From assembly GCF_002843305.1 (NCBI RefSeq), contig NZ_PGSG01000004.1, positions 1-52,791 on the forward strand: a DNA stretch of 52,791 bases, in the 5' to 3' direction. Shown here piece by piece: positions 8,160 through 17,800 of this stretch; position 1 is the stretch's first letter; the number at the start of each line of letters is the position of its first letter. The stretch comes from Streptomyces barkulensis. GTDB taxonomy: Bacteria; Actinomycetota; Actinomycetes; Streptomycetales; Streptomycetaceae. The notes beneath the pieces are model-generated. The model was given only the letters and a program-made list of their open reading frames with translations. It had not been told where the DNA came from and did not search any database. Both the position numbers and the translations under genes were made by a program.

Positions 8160-11100
8160 CGTGCGGCACTCTGTTCGTCGGAGGCGGGGTGGGCGGTGGC
8201 GTTGGGGAGAGTGGCCAGGAGAGCGTCGAGATCGGCGAGCCAGTCGTCGGCCGAGCGGATGGTGAATCCGGCGTCGCGGTAGGCGCGCCAGGTCTTCTCG
8301 CTCTCGTCGTCCTCCTGGTCGTACGGCTCGGCCATGACGGCGATCCGCAGGTCGCCGCGGTCCCAGGCGAAGTCGGCGAGCCAACGGCGTTCGCCGAGCT
8401 CGTAGCCGTATGCGGGGGCCTTCTTGCCGCCGTCGGCCAAGGCATGGGCGAGGCGGGTGAGGGGAGCGTCGGGTTCGTCCTCGTCGAGGTATACGAGGAT
8501 TTCCCGGTCCCACAGCAGATCCCGCAGCGCCGCTTCGAGGGGTGTGTCGTTGGACGCCTTTGCAGGGGACACCTCCGCGGGCACGGGCTGTGGCGCGGGT
8601 GCGCCGGTGCCGTACCGCGCAACGAGGGACTCGAGTTCGCCGACACCGCCGAAGGCCTTGAGGATCGAGGTGTCGAAGCGGCCCGCGGTTGCGGTGGTCA
8701 GCTGGACGCCGTCACCGCCGTCGTGGGCGAGGAACTGCAGGATGTTGCACCACTGGAGCCAGGCGCGCCAGCGCGCCTTGTGCTCGAGTGTGCCGAGCTG
8801 GTCGGGCTCGGTGTCGTCGAGGCACGCCAGGGCGGTCCAGTGGCCGGTGGCCCCGTCGACCAGGAAGGCGACGGGCAGGCCGGACTGGTCGCAGGTCTGG
8901 AACAGGTTGAGCGTGCCCGTGCCCTGGACAGGTGCCGGATCGATGCCGTCGGCGCGGCCCCAGGCGCTGAGGAGGAGGTCGAGTATCTGGCGAGTCTGGC
9001 CGGGGGTGCCGTTGTCGACGAGAATCTCCTGGCCGGTTCCGAGGAGCCCGCCCACCACGGCCGCCGCCCGCCTGCCCCAGGCAGCGTCGTCGGGGCTGCG
9101 CAGGTAGGCGAGCAGCATGCTCATCGGGTCGGTGAAGGCGGTGGAGGCGAGGTCGTCACCACCACGGTCGGCGTAGAGCTGCTTGGCTAGGTCCTGCGCA
9201 CTGGCTGGGTAGGGCGGCCAGACCGGCTCGGCCGGCTCCCGGTCCGCCGACGACTCGGACGTGTTCGTGAGTCGTTCGAAGGTGTCGAGGTCGTCCCAGG
9301 TGAGCTGGAAGACGGTACGCCCCTCGGCCCGGAGCCGATTGCGTTTGTCGGCATCTCCGGCGAGCCGGTTGTGACGCCGGGTGGCGTGGAAGCGGTGTCC
9401 GTCGAGATAGACAGTGATCTTCTGCTTGGGCCCGTCGGTGCGTTCGAAGGTGAAGTCGGTACGGGTGTAACCCTCGTTGCGCTGGGCGGTCAGACGCCAC
9501 CCGTGCACGGTGCCGACCTCGTCCAGACGCAGATAGGCACTGTTGTCGCCGCTCTCCTCCAGCACGGCGTCGGCGCGCTGTCCGGCCCACCCGCGCAGGG
9601 CCTTCAGGAAGCGTGCTTCGAGGTCGGACTCGACCTGTCCGTCCAGCCCGATCTGGTCGGTGTTGCCGACCGGCTTGGTGTCCCAGGCGTCGGTCTCGGT
9701 GCCGAGGAGCTCGTCGAGGATCTCCAGGGCGGCCTGGCGGGAGACGCGCTCGATGTGCTGTTCGTCGGCGTAGCGGTACAGGCAGCGGTGGCAGGCCGGA
9801 CCGCCTTCCCCTTCGCAGGGGCACTCCACGAGGAGCCGGCGCGCCCCTTCGAGTACCTGCCGGAAGTTCGCGGGGTCGGTGAGCCGGTCGAGGTAGCCGG
9901 TGCCGTGCGGAAGGCGGTCGTACAGGACGAGGAAGTGCCGCTTTTCCGCGGTGTCACGGTCCGGCATGGTGGCGAGGGTGGTGTCGAGGTGCTGCGGGTC
10001 ACCGCCGAAGGCATCGTCCACGCCAAGGCGCAAGGCCGCCTGGAAGGAGTGGACTTTCTCGTCGACGAGCACGGTCGCCGCGGGCAGCAGGATGCGCAGC
10101 GCTTCGGTCTCCAGCTCGTGGGCGAGCAGGACCGGTTCCTGGGGTACGCCCTTCTTGCCGCGCCGCAGCGGGCACCACGGGGTGTGGTGCTTGAGTTCGC
10201 GCTGGCGGTTGGCGGAGTTGTCCACGGCATCGCGGTCGTCGTCGAAAACCGGACGGCCGTCGGCGCTCGCGGCCCCGCAGGCGGTGCACACATGGAACGG
10301 CGCGATACGTATGGGCCGCCCGGCGAGCTGGTCGTTGTCCTGGGCGCCGACGCTGAGCGGTCCTGTGTTGACGCGGCGGATGACAGCCCTGCGGGTGTAG
10401 TCGACGCCGAAAATCTCCTTGGTGTGCCGCCAGGACTTGCCCACTGCGAAGTCTTGGGGATCGATGTCGACCATGTCGACGACCGAGTAGAAGCGGTGAT
10501 CGCGGTCGTCGCTCTCGTCGCCGATCCTGGCGTCCTCACGCTTGTCGCGGGCTGTGACGACACTGGGCTGGACGATCTGCCACAGACAACCGGAGTCGGC
10601 GATGTCCGCCTCCCCGCAGCGTGGGCAGGGCGTCATATCGGTCTCGGCGTCCTCGGTGCGGACATAGCCGCACGAGGGGCAGAAGCGCCAGTGGCGCCAG
10701 TCCTGGTCCCGGCCGGTGACGATGTCGATGCCGGTGATGCGGTGCTTGTAACCCTCGGCGTAGAAAGTGTTGCCGGGGGCGAGTTCGGACAGGGCGAAGC
10801 CGCGCGGACGCCCGTAGGAGAACGACTTCGACTGGTAGCGGGGACGCCCCTCGGGCGTGGTGCCCTCGGGCCAGAAGACGGTGGCGTCGAGGGTGGTCGT
10901 GGCGTCGATGAGGGCGTAGTTGGGCAACAGGCCGAGATCGCACAGCACGGTCTGGGCGGGCTGACGCTGACGTGCGGCGCCCTGCTTGGAGATGGCGCCC
11001 AGTTCGGCCTCCAGCTCCGCCTTCGTGCGGGCCTGATCGTCGTCACCTTCCTTGAGCTCGTCGATCGCGGAGCGGATGGTACGGATACGGGTGCGCAGCT

Positions 11101-14100
11101 TCTGGTTCTCGCGCTCCCACTCGCGCTCGGCCTTCTCGATCGCGCTGCGGATGCCCCGTACCGCGTACTTCTTCAGCTCCTCCTTGGCAGTCTCACTCAC
11201 GCCGGTCGGGAACAGCGCGAGGAAGCCCGCGACGAGTTCCTCGCCGTGGGCGAGGGCGGCCTCGGTGAAGTCGGCTAGGTAACCGGAGGGACCGAACAGT
11301 TCGTCGACGCGGCGCGGCAGTGCGGCGAGCGGTCTGCCGTCCTCGCGCAGCAGCCGGCCGCGCGCCGCGAGGTCGAGGAGATGGGCGGTGTACTGGCGGC
11401 GCAGGATCTCGATGGCTGACAGGTACGAACCGGGCGGCACGATCCGGCCGTCGATCATGTCGCGTGGCCGGTCGAGGAAGTACAGGTCGCGGCGGGAGCG
11501 GTCGGGGATGGTCAGCAGGAAGGCGTTGCCGGTACGGCGTCCAGCCCGGCCCGCCTGCTGGGCGTAGTTGGCAGGCCGCCGCGGCAGGGCACCGAGGACG
11601 ACGGCGGACAGGTCGCCGATGTCGATGCCCATCTCCAGGGTGGGCGTGCAGGACAGCACGTTGGGGTCGTTGAAGCCCTTGCCGCTGCGGAAGGCCTCCT
11701 CGACGCGTTCGCGCTTGCCGCGGGAGAGCAGACCGGTGTGCTCGGCGGTGATGACCTGGTAGGTACCCGCTCGCCGATACAGGCTGCGGTAGTAGTCGTC
11801 GCGGTAGTCGCGGTCCCGGTCGTGCCGGTCGACGGTCTCCAGCCACCGGTCACCGGCGACCAGCCGCCCGTTCGTGCAGCGGTACGCCCGACAGGGCTGA
11901 CCGTGATACTGCGCCAGCAGCGAGGGGTGGACGGTCTGCTCCCAGAAGCACTTCGGGCAGCGCACGTACGCCTCGCTGACCTGAGAGTCCGACAGCAACT
12001 GAAGCCGGACGGCGCCAGGTTGGAGGCCGTACAGCCGGGCAGTTGTATCGCCGGGGGTGCGTGCCGCGAGCAGTCCCGCATCGGTGAGCCGGGGCAGCAG
12101 CCGTACCCAGAACTCGTCGGCCTGCTCACGGGTCATGTCGAAGCAGCGCTGCGCCCAGGTCTGGTACCAGGACAGGCGCCCGGCGGCGAAGTCGAACTCA
12201 CTGCCTTGCTTGGGCCGCGCGAGCAGGAAAGCCGGCGCGGAGACGCCCTTGGGGAAGGCCTTCATGCCGCGCGGGCGGCCGCCCCAGATGTAGTAACGGC
12301 TGGTGCCCGCCTCGTCGAGGAACTTCTCCAGCCACCGGTGCCCGACCGCTCCCCGCGTGCGCAGCCGCTCCACCAGGCCACGCAGGAAGGCCAGATAGCG
12401 GGCGTCGTCGTGCTCGGTGAGGGCCAACCCACGGTGCGTGGCTTCTTCATGGGCGGCGCGTACGAGCGCCACGGCCTCCCGCTCGTCGGGAATGTCCACC
12501 CAGGCGGCCGCGGTGCGGGTCAGTTCGAGGGTACGGCCGTTGCGGGACCGGTGGCCGAACTCCATCACGGCCTCGAATGCGAACCGTTCACCGATCAGGT
12601 CCCAGGTTTTCTTGTCTCCGCCCCGGCCCTTGCCCGACAACAGACGCGCCACACCCGTGTCGTCGTGCAGGTCCGGCGGGACGACGGCGGCGAGCGTCTC
12701 GCGATCGGTGGTGGCCGCGACGACGTCGGCGACGAGATCGTTGAGCGCGCTGGGCCGCTCCTCGCTCAAGTGCTTGGCGAACAATGCCCGCAGGGAGAAC
12801 GTGTACGAGCGGGAGGCGACGAATCCGGCCCGGTGCGCGGCGTCCTGCACCGAGTCGTTGAACATCAGCGTCTTCGTCTCACGCTGCTCCTTGTCCATCT
12901 CCCCGCCGGTGAACAGCTGGGTGACGGACGCGGCCGCGAGCGCGGCGGCTCCGGTGCCGAGGAAGCGGATCGCGTTGTGCGTGCCGCACGCCGGGCACCA
13001 GTCGTCCTTGGCGGCACGTTCCGCGGTGTCGCCGAGCTGGACGAGGACGAAAGCCGAATCGGGGCCGGAGGGCTGCGGGTTGCCCTCGTCGTCGTAGTCG
13101 GCCTGGGGGTCGGGCAGACGCAGGCGCCGCGAGGGCCCGTCGAGGACCATTAGCACACCTGCGCCGCCGGTGGTCAGCGACCTCTGTGCCGCCGGGTCCA
13201 TGGCGGTACGACCGTTGCCTTCACGGGCCTCGTTGTCGGTGGCTGCCACCAAGGTGCGCACCTTGGCTCTCTCGGCGGTGACGGTGGCGCGGCGGATCTT
13301 GTGCGCCTCGAACTCCAGCTCCTCCAGGTCCGACTCCGGAGCGAGGACCGACCATCCGGATCGCCCGCACTCGCGGCAGTACACGGCGGGCAGGAAGATC
13401 TTGGTGTCGCGTGAGGTGGTCGTGTCCGGCGTGGTACGCAGCCGGCTCTGAGCCCCGGCGGTGTCCCAGGCGAACTCGGCCTTCGGCCACGGCAGTACGC
13501 CACGCAGCACGCGCGTGACGGACCGCGCCCACTGGTGCACCTCCACCTGCACGAGGGGACGGCTGAGCGCGGCCGGTGCGTCCGGGTCACGTGCCACGGA
13601 CAGCAGGGCGACGAAGCGGGCGAGCGCCAGGGCGGCGATCTGCGGCCGTGTCGTGATCGCCTCGTCCCAGCTCTTCGCCCCACTGCGGCGCATCACGTCG
13701 AGCACCTCGTCGTAGGTGTGCACGGTCCCGTCGAAGGCGTTCAGCACCGCGTACGTGAGCCGGTTGCGCTTGAGCGAGGCACCGAGGGTGAACGGATCGG
13801 TCGTACGGGTTCCGGTGACGGCCTCGGCGAGGTCCGCGAGCGCTTCGGGGCCGGAGGCGGGGTCTGGCAGTGCGGTCAGCGCCTCGGGGGGCGTGGCCTG
13901 GCCGGGCAGGAACTTCGCGTCCGGGACCGACTCGTCGAGCATGAACTCGTCGACCGTCAGCCGGTCCTCCCCGATGATCGCGTCCTCGGTGAACTCGGTA
14001 CCGAAGACGTTGGTGGCCACGGAGAGGAGCCGGCGCACTCCGTCCTCGTCGGTGCCGGAGGCCAGGGTCGCGGACGTGGCGACGGGTGTGATCGTGCCGA

Positions 14101-14878
14101 GCGGACTACCGGGCCTCGTGGCGCCGACGGCGATGGCGAAGCGGCGCAGCAGCATGGCCACGTCGGTGCCCTGCGCGCCGTCGTACGTGTGGAACTCGTC
14201 GACGACCACATAGCGGATGTCGCTGCTGTCCCACAGCGGTGCGTCGGCGGCACGCTGGAGCAGCAGGTCGAGCATCTTGTAGTTGGTGATCAGGATGTCC
14301 GGCGGGGACAGCTGCATGTCCTGGCGGCGGGTGTAGACCTTGTCGTAGTGCGTGGCCGCCTTGTCCCCGATGTACAGGCCGGCGCGTACGCCGCTCAGCT
14401 CGTCGTACTCGGTGAGCAGTCCGTTGATGCGGGCCGCCTGGTCGGTGGCGAGGGCGTTCATCGGGTAGAGGAGGACCGCCTTGACCCCGTCGTTCCCGGC
14501 GGCGCGCTCGCGGGCGCAGTGGTCGAGTACGGGGTAGAGGAACGACTCGGTCTTACCGGACCCGGTGCCCGTGGTGACCAGGGTGGGCTGAGGCGTGTGG
14601 CCGTCCTTCGAGGTGAGCCGGGCGAAGGCGCGGGCCTGGTGCGCGTACGGCGTCCAGCCGTCGGCACGCACCCAGTCCAGGTGCTGCTGCCAGCCGTCCT
14701 CGGCCGGGGTGAAGGGCGTACGCAGCCGCAGGTACGGGCCGCGGAACATGCCCGTCGTCTCGTCCCCGAGGAAGGCGTGCAGGGCCTTGCGGGCGCCCTC
14801 GTCCGCGAGGCCGTACGTCGTGGACAGGTACTGGAGCAGGCTCTCCTTCAGCCCCTGTGCTTCGAGGGTCGGTCTCAC
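8156..14878 (-). CDS. Giant DEAD-box helicase, DUF1998/MZB, nuclease-like C-terminus
   Basis: 2240 aa from GTG 14878, which overlaps the methylase stop (GTGA). Order: Walker A GTGSGKT 104-110; VVDEFH (DEAH box) 225-230; helicase C with TPTLEMGIDIGDL near 1080 and QQAGRAGRR near 1109; several Cys clusters (CPSCGY, CPRCGE, CTACGA); a DUF1998/MZB region with CPCEGEGGPACHRCLYRY near 1690. Residues about 1795-1865 (TDFTFE, VYLDG, FQLTWDD) resemble DUF559/Vsr-type nucleases, and about 2150-2220 (WLADFAW, AVMAE, DDWLADL) may be a degenerate second copy. Size and layout recall Druantia DruE or a DrmA-DrmB fusion. Probable DNA translocase with effector nuclease. Confidence 0.85.
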   Translation of the reverse strand: MRPTLEAQGLKESLLQYLSTTYGLADEGARKALHAFLGDETTGMFRGPYLRLRTPFTPAEDGWQQHLDWVRADGWTPYAHQARAFARLTSKDGHTPQPTLVTTGTGSGKTESFLYPVLDHCARERAAGNDGVKAVLLYPMNALATDQAARINGLLTEYDELSGVRAGLYIGDKAATHYDKVYTRRQDMQLSPPDILITNYKMLDLLLQRAADAPLWDSSDIRYVVVDEFHTYDGAQGTDVAMLLRRFAIAVGATRPGSPLGTITPVATSATLASGTDEDGVRRLLSVATNVFGTEFTEDAIIGEDRLTVDEFMLDESVPDAKFLPGQATPPEALTALPDPASGPEALADLAEAVTGTRTTDPFTLGASLKRNRLTYAVLNAFDGTVHTYDEVLDVMRRSGAKSWDEAITTRPQIAALALARFVALLSVARDPDAPAALSRPLVQVEVHQWARSVTRVLRGVLPWPKAEFAWDTAGAQSRLRTTPDTTTSRDTKIFLPAVYCRECGRSGWSVLAPESDLEELEFEAHKIRRATVTAERAKVRTLVAATDNEAREGNGRTAMDPAAQRSLTTGGAGVLMVLDGPSRRLRLPDPQADYDDEGNPQPSGPDSAFVLVQLGDTAERAAKDDWCPACGTHNAIRFLGTGAAALAAASVTQLFTGGEMDKEQRETKTLMFNDSVQDAAHRAGFVASRSYTFSLRALFAKHLSEERPSALNDLVADVVAATTDRETLAAVVPPDLHDDTGVARLLSGKGRGGDKKTWDLIGERFAFEAVMEFGHRSRNGRTLELTRTAAAWVDIPDEREAVALVRAAHEEATHRGLALTEHDDARYLAFLRGLVERLRTRGAVGHRWLEKFLDEAGTSRYYIWGGRPRGMKAFPKGVSAPAFLLARPKQGSEFDFAAGRLSWYQTWAQRCFDMTREQADEFWVRLLPRLTDAGLLAARTPGDTTARLYGLQPGAVRLQLLSDSQVSEAYVRCPKCFWEQTVHPSLLAQYHGQPCRAYRCTNGRLVAGDRWLETVDRHDRDRDYRDDYYRSLYRRAGTYQVITAEHTGLLSRGKRERVEEAFRSGKGFNDPNVLSCTPTLEMGIDIGDLSAVVLGALPRRPANYAQQAGRAGRRTGNAFLLTIPDRSRRDLYFLDRPRDMIDGRIVPPGSYLSAIEILRRQYTAHLLDLAARGRLLREDGRPLAALPRRVDELFGPSGYLADFTEAALAHGEELVAGFLALFPTGVSETAKEELKKYAVRGIRSAIEKAEREWERENQKLRTRIRTIRSAIDELKEGDDDQARTKAELEAELGAISKQGAARQRQPAQTVLCDLGLLPNYALIDATTTLDATVFWPEGTTPEGRPRYQSKSFSYGRPRGFALSELAPGNTFYAEGYKHRITGIDIVTGRDQDWRHWRFCPSCGYVRTEDAETDMTPCPRCGEADIADSGCLWQIVQPSVVTARDKREDARIGDESDDRDHRFYSVVDMVDIDPQDFAVGKSWRHTKEIFGVDYTRRAVIRRVNTGPLSVGAQDNDQLAGRPIRIAPFHVCTACGAASADGRPVFDDDRDAVDNSANRQRELKHHTPWCPLRRGKKGVPQEPVLLAHELETEALRILLPAATVLVDEKVHSFQAALRLGVDDAFGGDPQHLDTTLATMPDRDTAEKRHFLVLYDRLPHGTGYLDRLTDPANFRQVLEGARRLLVECPCEGEGGPACHRCLYRYADEQHIERVSRQAALEILDELLGTETDAWDTKPVGNTDQIGLDGQVESDLEARFLKALRGWAGQRADAVLEESGDNSAYLRLDEVGTVHGWRLTAQRNEGYTRTDFTFERTDGPKQKITVYLDGHRFHATRRHNRLAGDADKRNRLRAEGRTVFQLTWDDLDTFERLTNTSESSADREPAEPVWPPYPASAQDLAKQLYADRGGDDLASTAFTDPMSMLLAYLRSPDDAAWGRRAAAVVGGLLGTGQEILVDNGTPGQTRQILDLLLSAWGRADGIDPAPVQGTGTLNLFQTCDQSGLPVAFLVDGATGHWTALACLDDTEPDQLGTLEHKARWRAWLQWCNILQFLAHDGGDGVQLTTATAGRFDTSILKAFGGVGELESLVARYGTGAPAPQPVPAEVSPAKASNDTPLEAALRDLLWDREILVYLDEDEPDAPLTRLAHALADGGKKAPAYGYELGERRWLADFAWDRGDLRIAVMAEPYDQEDDESEKTWRAYRDAGFTIRSADDWLADLDALLATLPNATAHPASDEQSAAR

Positions 14879-17800
14879 TTATCCGGGACCTCCATCTTCT
14901 CCGGGTCCCAGAGACCCTTCGCCACGGCTTCGTCGAGGCGCTTCTTGAAGTAGGCGTGCGCTTCCCGCATCTCGTGCTCGCGGTCGGCTTTGTAGAAGGG
15001 GGCGGTGTAGCCATCGGGGACGGGGGCGGCTTCGGGGTCCTTCAGGTAGGCCTCGAACTGGGTCCAGTGGTCCTTGGTCTGGTCGAAACCGTAGGTGTAC
15101 CGGTCTCCGGCCAGCTTCCGTTCGTTGGCGTCGAACCAGGTCACCGGGTCGAAGTCCTGTGTGATGGGGTAACGGGCCCGGTACATGACGATGAGTGTGT
15201 CCGCGTCGATCCCGAGCCATACGGCGACAAGCGCGTCGATCTCCACGAGGGCGGCGCGCCGGGCGTACTCGGTGCGCAGGGGGGTGTCGCGCTGCCAGGT
15301 AGGGGTGACCTTGTGCAGCTCTGTGTTGAGATAGGGCCACTTGATCGCCCAGGGCTCGTAGCCGGGCCACCTGGGGTCATAGAGCTCGGTCCACAGGTCG
15401 GCGTAGGCGGAGGTGAGAGCGTTCAGGCGGAGGGTGCGGAGGAGAAGGGCGGAGGCGAGAGGATGTTCGCTCTGCGGTGCCGGCAGCCGCCGGGCCTGGG
15501 CAACGTCGAGGTGCCCGACTCCTGCGGTCCGAAGCAGATAGTCGATCGGCAGCGCGGCCAGGAAGCCCGCAGTGAGGGAAGTGAGGCTCGTTGTCCTCAG
15601 TCTCGCGGAACGCACTGCGTGAACGTGCGTTGCACCAGGCGGGAGCAGCGCCCCGTAGAGCGCGCGCTCCGTATCGGGCGCCACCCTCTCGCGCCAGGCA
15701 ACCCGAAAGTCTTCGCTGTACGGATGACTCGCCTTGGCCAGCAGGAACTTCTCCACCTGCTCGTCCTCGACTTCCTCCGGCCGCACCTTACGCTTCTCCG
15801 CGACCCGGAGCCGCGCCTGAGCCCGCTCCTCCTCCGACGCGAGCAGCGCCTCGTACTTCTCCCAGTCCGGCCACCTGTCCTGCTCGCCCAGGAACACATC
15901 ACGCGGAGCCACGCACCGGTACTCCGACTCCGGCACCGCGTCGTCCGCGAGTGCCCTCGGGTCGAGGCCGCGTACCTCGCCGCCGCCCTGGCTGGACTGC
16001 TTGAACATCGGGTTGGCGACGCCGATCTGCGGCCCCTTGAGGATGACATCGCTCCACGCTTGCGCGTGGTAGTCCTCCTGGCCGTCGATACCCGTGTTGT
16101 AGTCGATCAGTCGCTGATCCTTGTTCGGGCCGAACTTCGCCTTCTTGGAACCGCTTTCGTCGTACCCACGGGTGATATCCGGGTCCAGCGCACCGAGGCG
16201 CAAGGGATAAGTGCCGAGCGCGTCGATCGCCGGGTCCTCCGCCGTGCTCACCGGCGTCACCAGACGCGTGTGCTCCAGGGGTCCTTCATCACCCGCCAGC
16301 CGACGCCACCGCTTGAGAGTTTCCGGGGTCACGCGGATGACACGCTTCGGGTGGGGGCGTTCGTCCCAGTCGCCGTCGTATTTGACGCCGGGATCGGCAC
16401 CGGCGTCCTCGGCGGAGGCGGACAACCGGAGCGAGTCGACTGTGAAGAGCCACGACAGAGAGTCGAAGGCGATCTCGCCTTCGGACCCGTAGATGTGCAC
16501 GCCGAAGTGGCTGGACCGACCCACCGGCGGTGGGAAGAAGCGGTTGCCCGCATTGACGAAGTCACCATGCACGCGCAGCCGCCGGTACGCCGCTGCCCGC
16601 AGCTCGGCTTCCTTGTCGCCCGCGAAGTGGGTGTCGGGGTGCACCATTCCGGCCGTACCACCGCGCCCGGCGTGGTCCCACACCTCACACATGAACGCCC
16701 GATACAGATCTGGCTGGCTACCCGAGATCAACGGGTATACGGGCGACGCCGAGAGATAGCTCGCCATCGTCACCGTATTCGTCACCTCCCCGAGCAGATA
16801 CTCCTGCACCTCCTCCCGCGCCAGCTCGGCCTCTCGCCGCCGGTTCTTGTCCTCCGCCTTCGGCTTCTCCGCGAGCATGAACCACGGCTCGTACTCCGCG
16901 AGGACCGGGTTCTCCTTCCATTCCGGCCGCACCCACGGCGGGTTGCCCACCTGAAGGTCGAAGCCCCCGGCCTCGCTGACGAAGACGCCAGCGAAGTCCA
17001 ACTCCCAGTGCAGAAACCCCTGTTCCTCGGCGATGTCACGGACGACCCGCATCCACGGATACCGCGTCTCCACCGCCTTCCGGGCGTCATCCATGCCCAT
17101 CTCGGCCTGGATCAGGTCTTCGAGAGCCTTCAGTTCCTTGAGGGAGTCGACGGTCGTGGCAAAGGTGTCCTCCGGGATCGGTCCCGTGCCCACCATGGAC
17201 TCCAGGAAGGCGATCCAGTCGTCCAGGCTTGCGAGTGGGATGACGTCCCGGCGGCGCGCCACGCCCGCAGGCTTCCTCGGCCCGGAGGAGCCACGCCCCT
17301 TCTTGACCTCCTTCTTCACCACGAGCGCGTCGTCGTCCCCGCTTTCGCCGAAGGACATCTGGTCACCGTCCATGGTGAACAGCAGCTTGTTCTCGACGAA
17401 CTGAGGTGCGGGCGTCGGCTCAGGCGCAGGCGAATGCCCGGCCTCGACGGTCTGCCCGGTCACCGACGACAGCAGCGCATCCAGGTCGGCGCCCGCCTGT
17501 GCCGTCACCACCGGAGCTGTGGCGTACTCCGCGTCCGACCCGTCCAGCAGCGCCACCTTGTCCAGCGGCCAGAACCACAGCGCGCACCACGCGTCCATGA
17601 CCTGCTTGAGCCGCCAGTATGGGGAACCCTCTGCGTCGAAGAGGTCCTTGAAGACCTGCTCCTTGGTCAGCGGCAGGCTTCGGTCCGCGTTCTGCTTGTC
17701 GCGGCGGAGGAAGGCGTACTCCTCCGCGTCCTCCGCACGGTCGGTACCCCACACATCGATCGTTCGGGCGATCTCCCGTTCGCTCAGCTCCATGCGCTTG

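Noticed and set aside
8156..8513. Extending the RelE-UvrD protein upstream to 8513
   Set aside because: The extra 118 residues are Arg/Pro-rich antisense-like text within the helicase gene, and the ATGA overlap at 8156-8159 gives the natural start.
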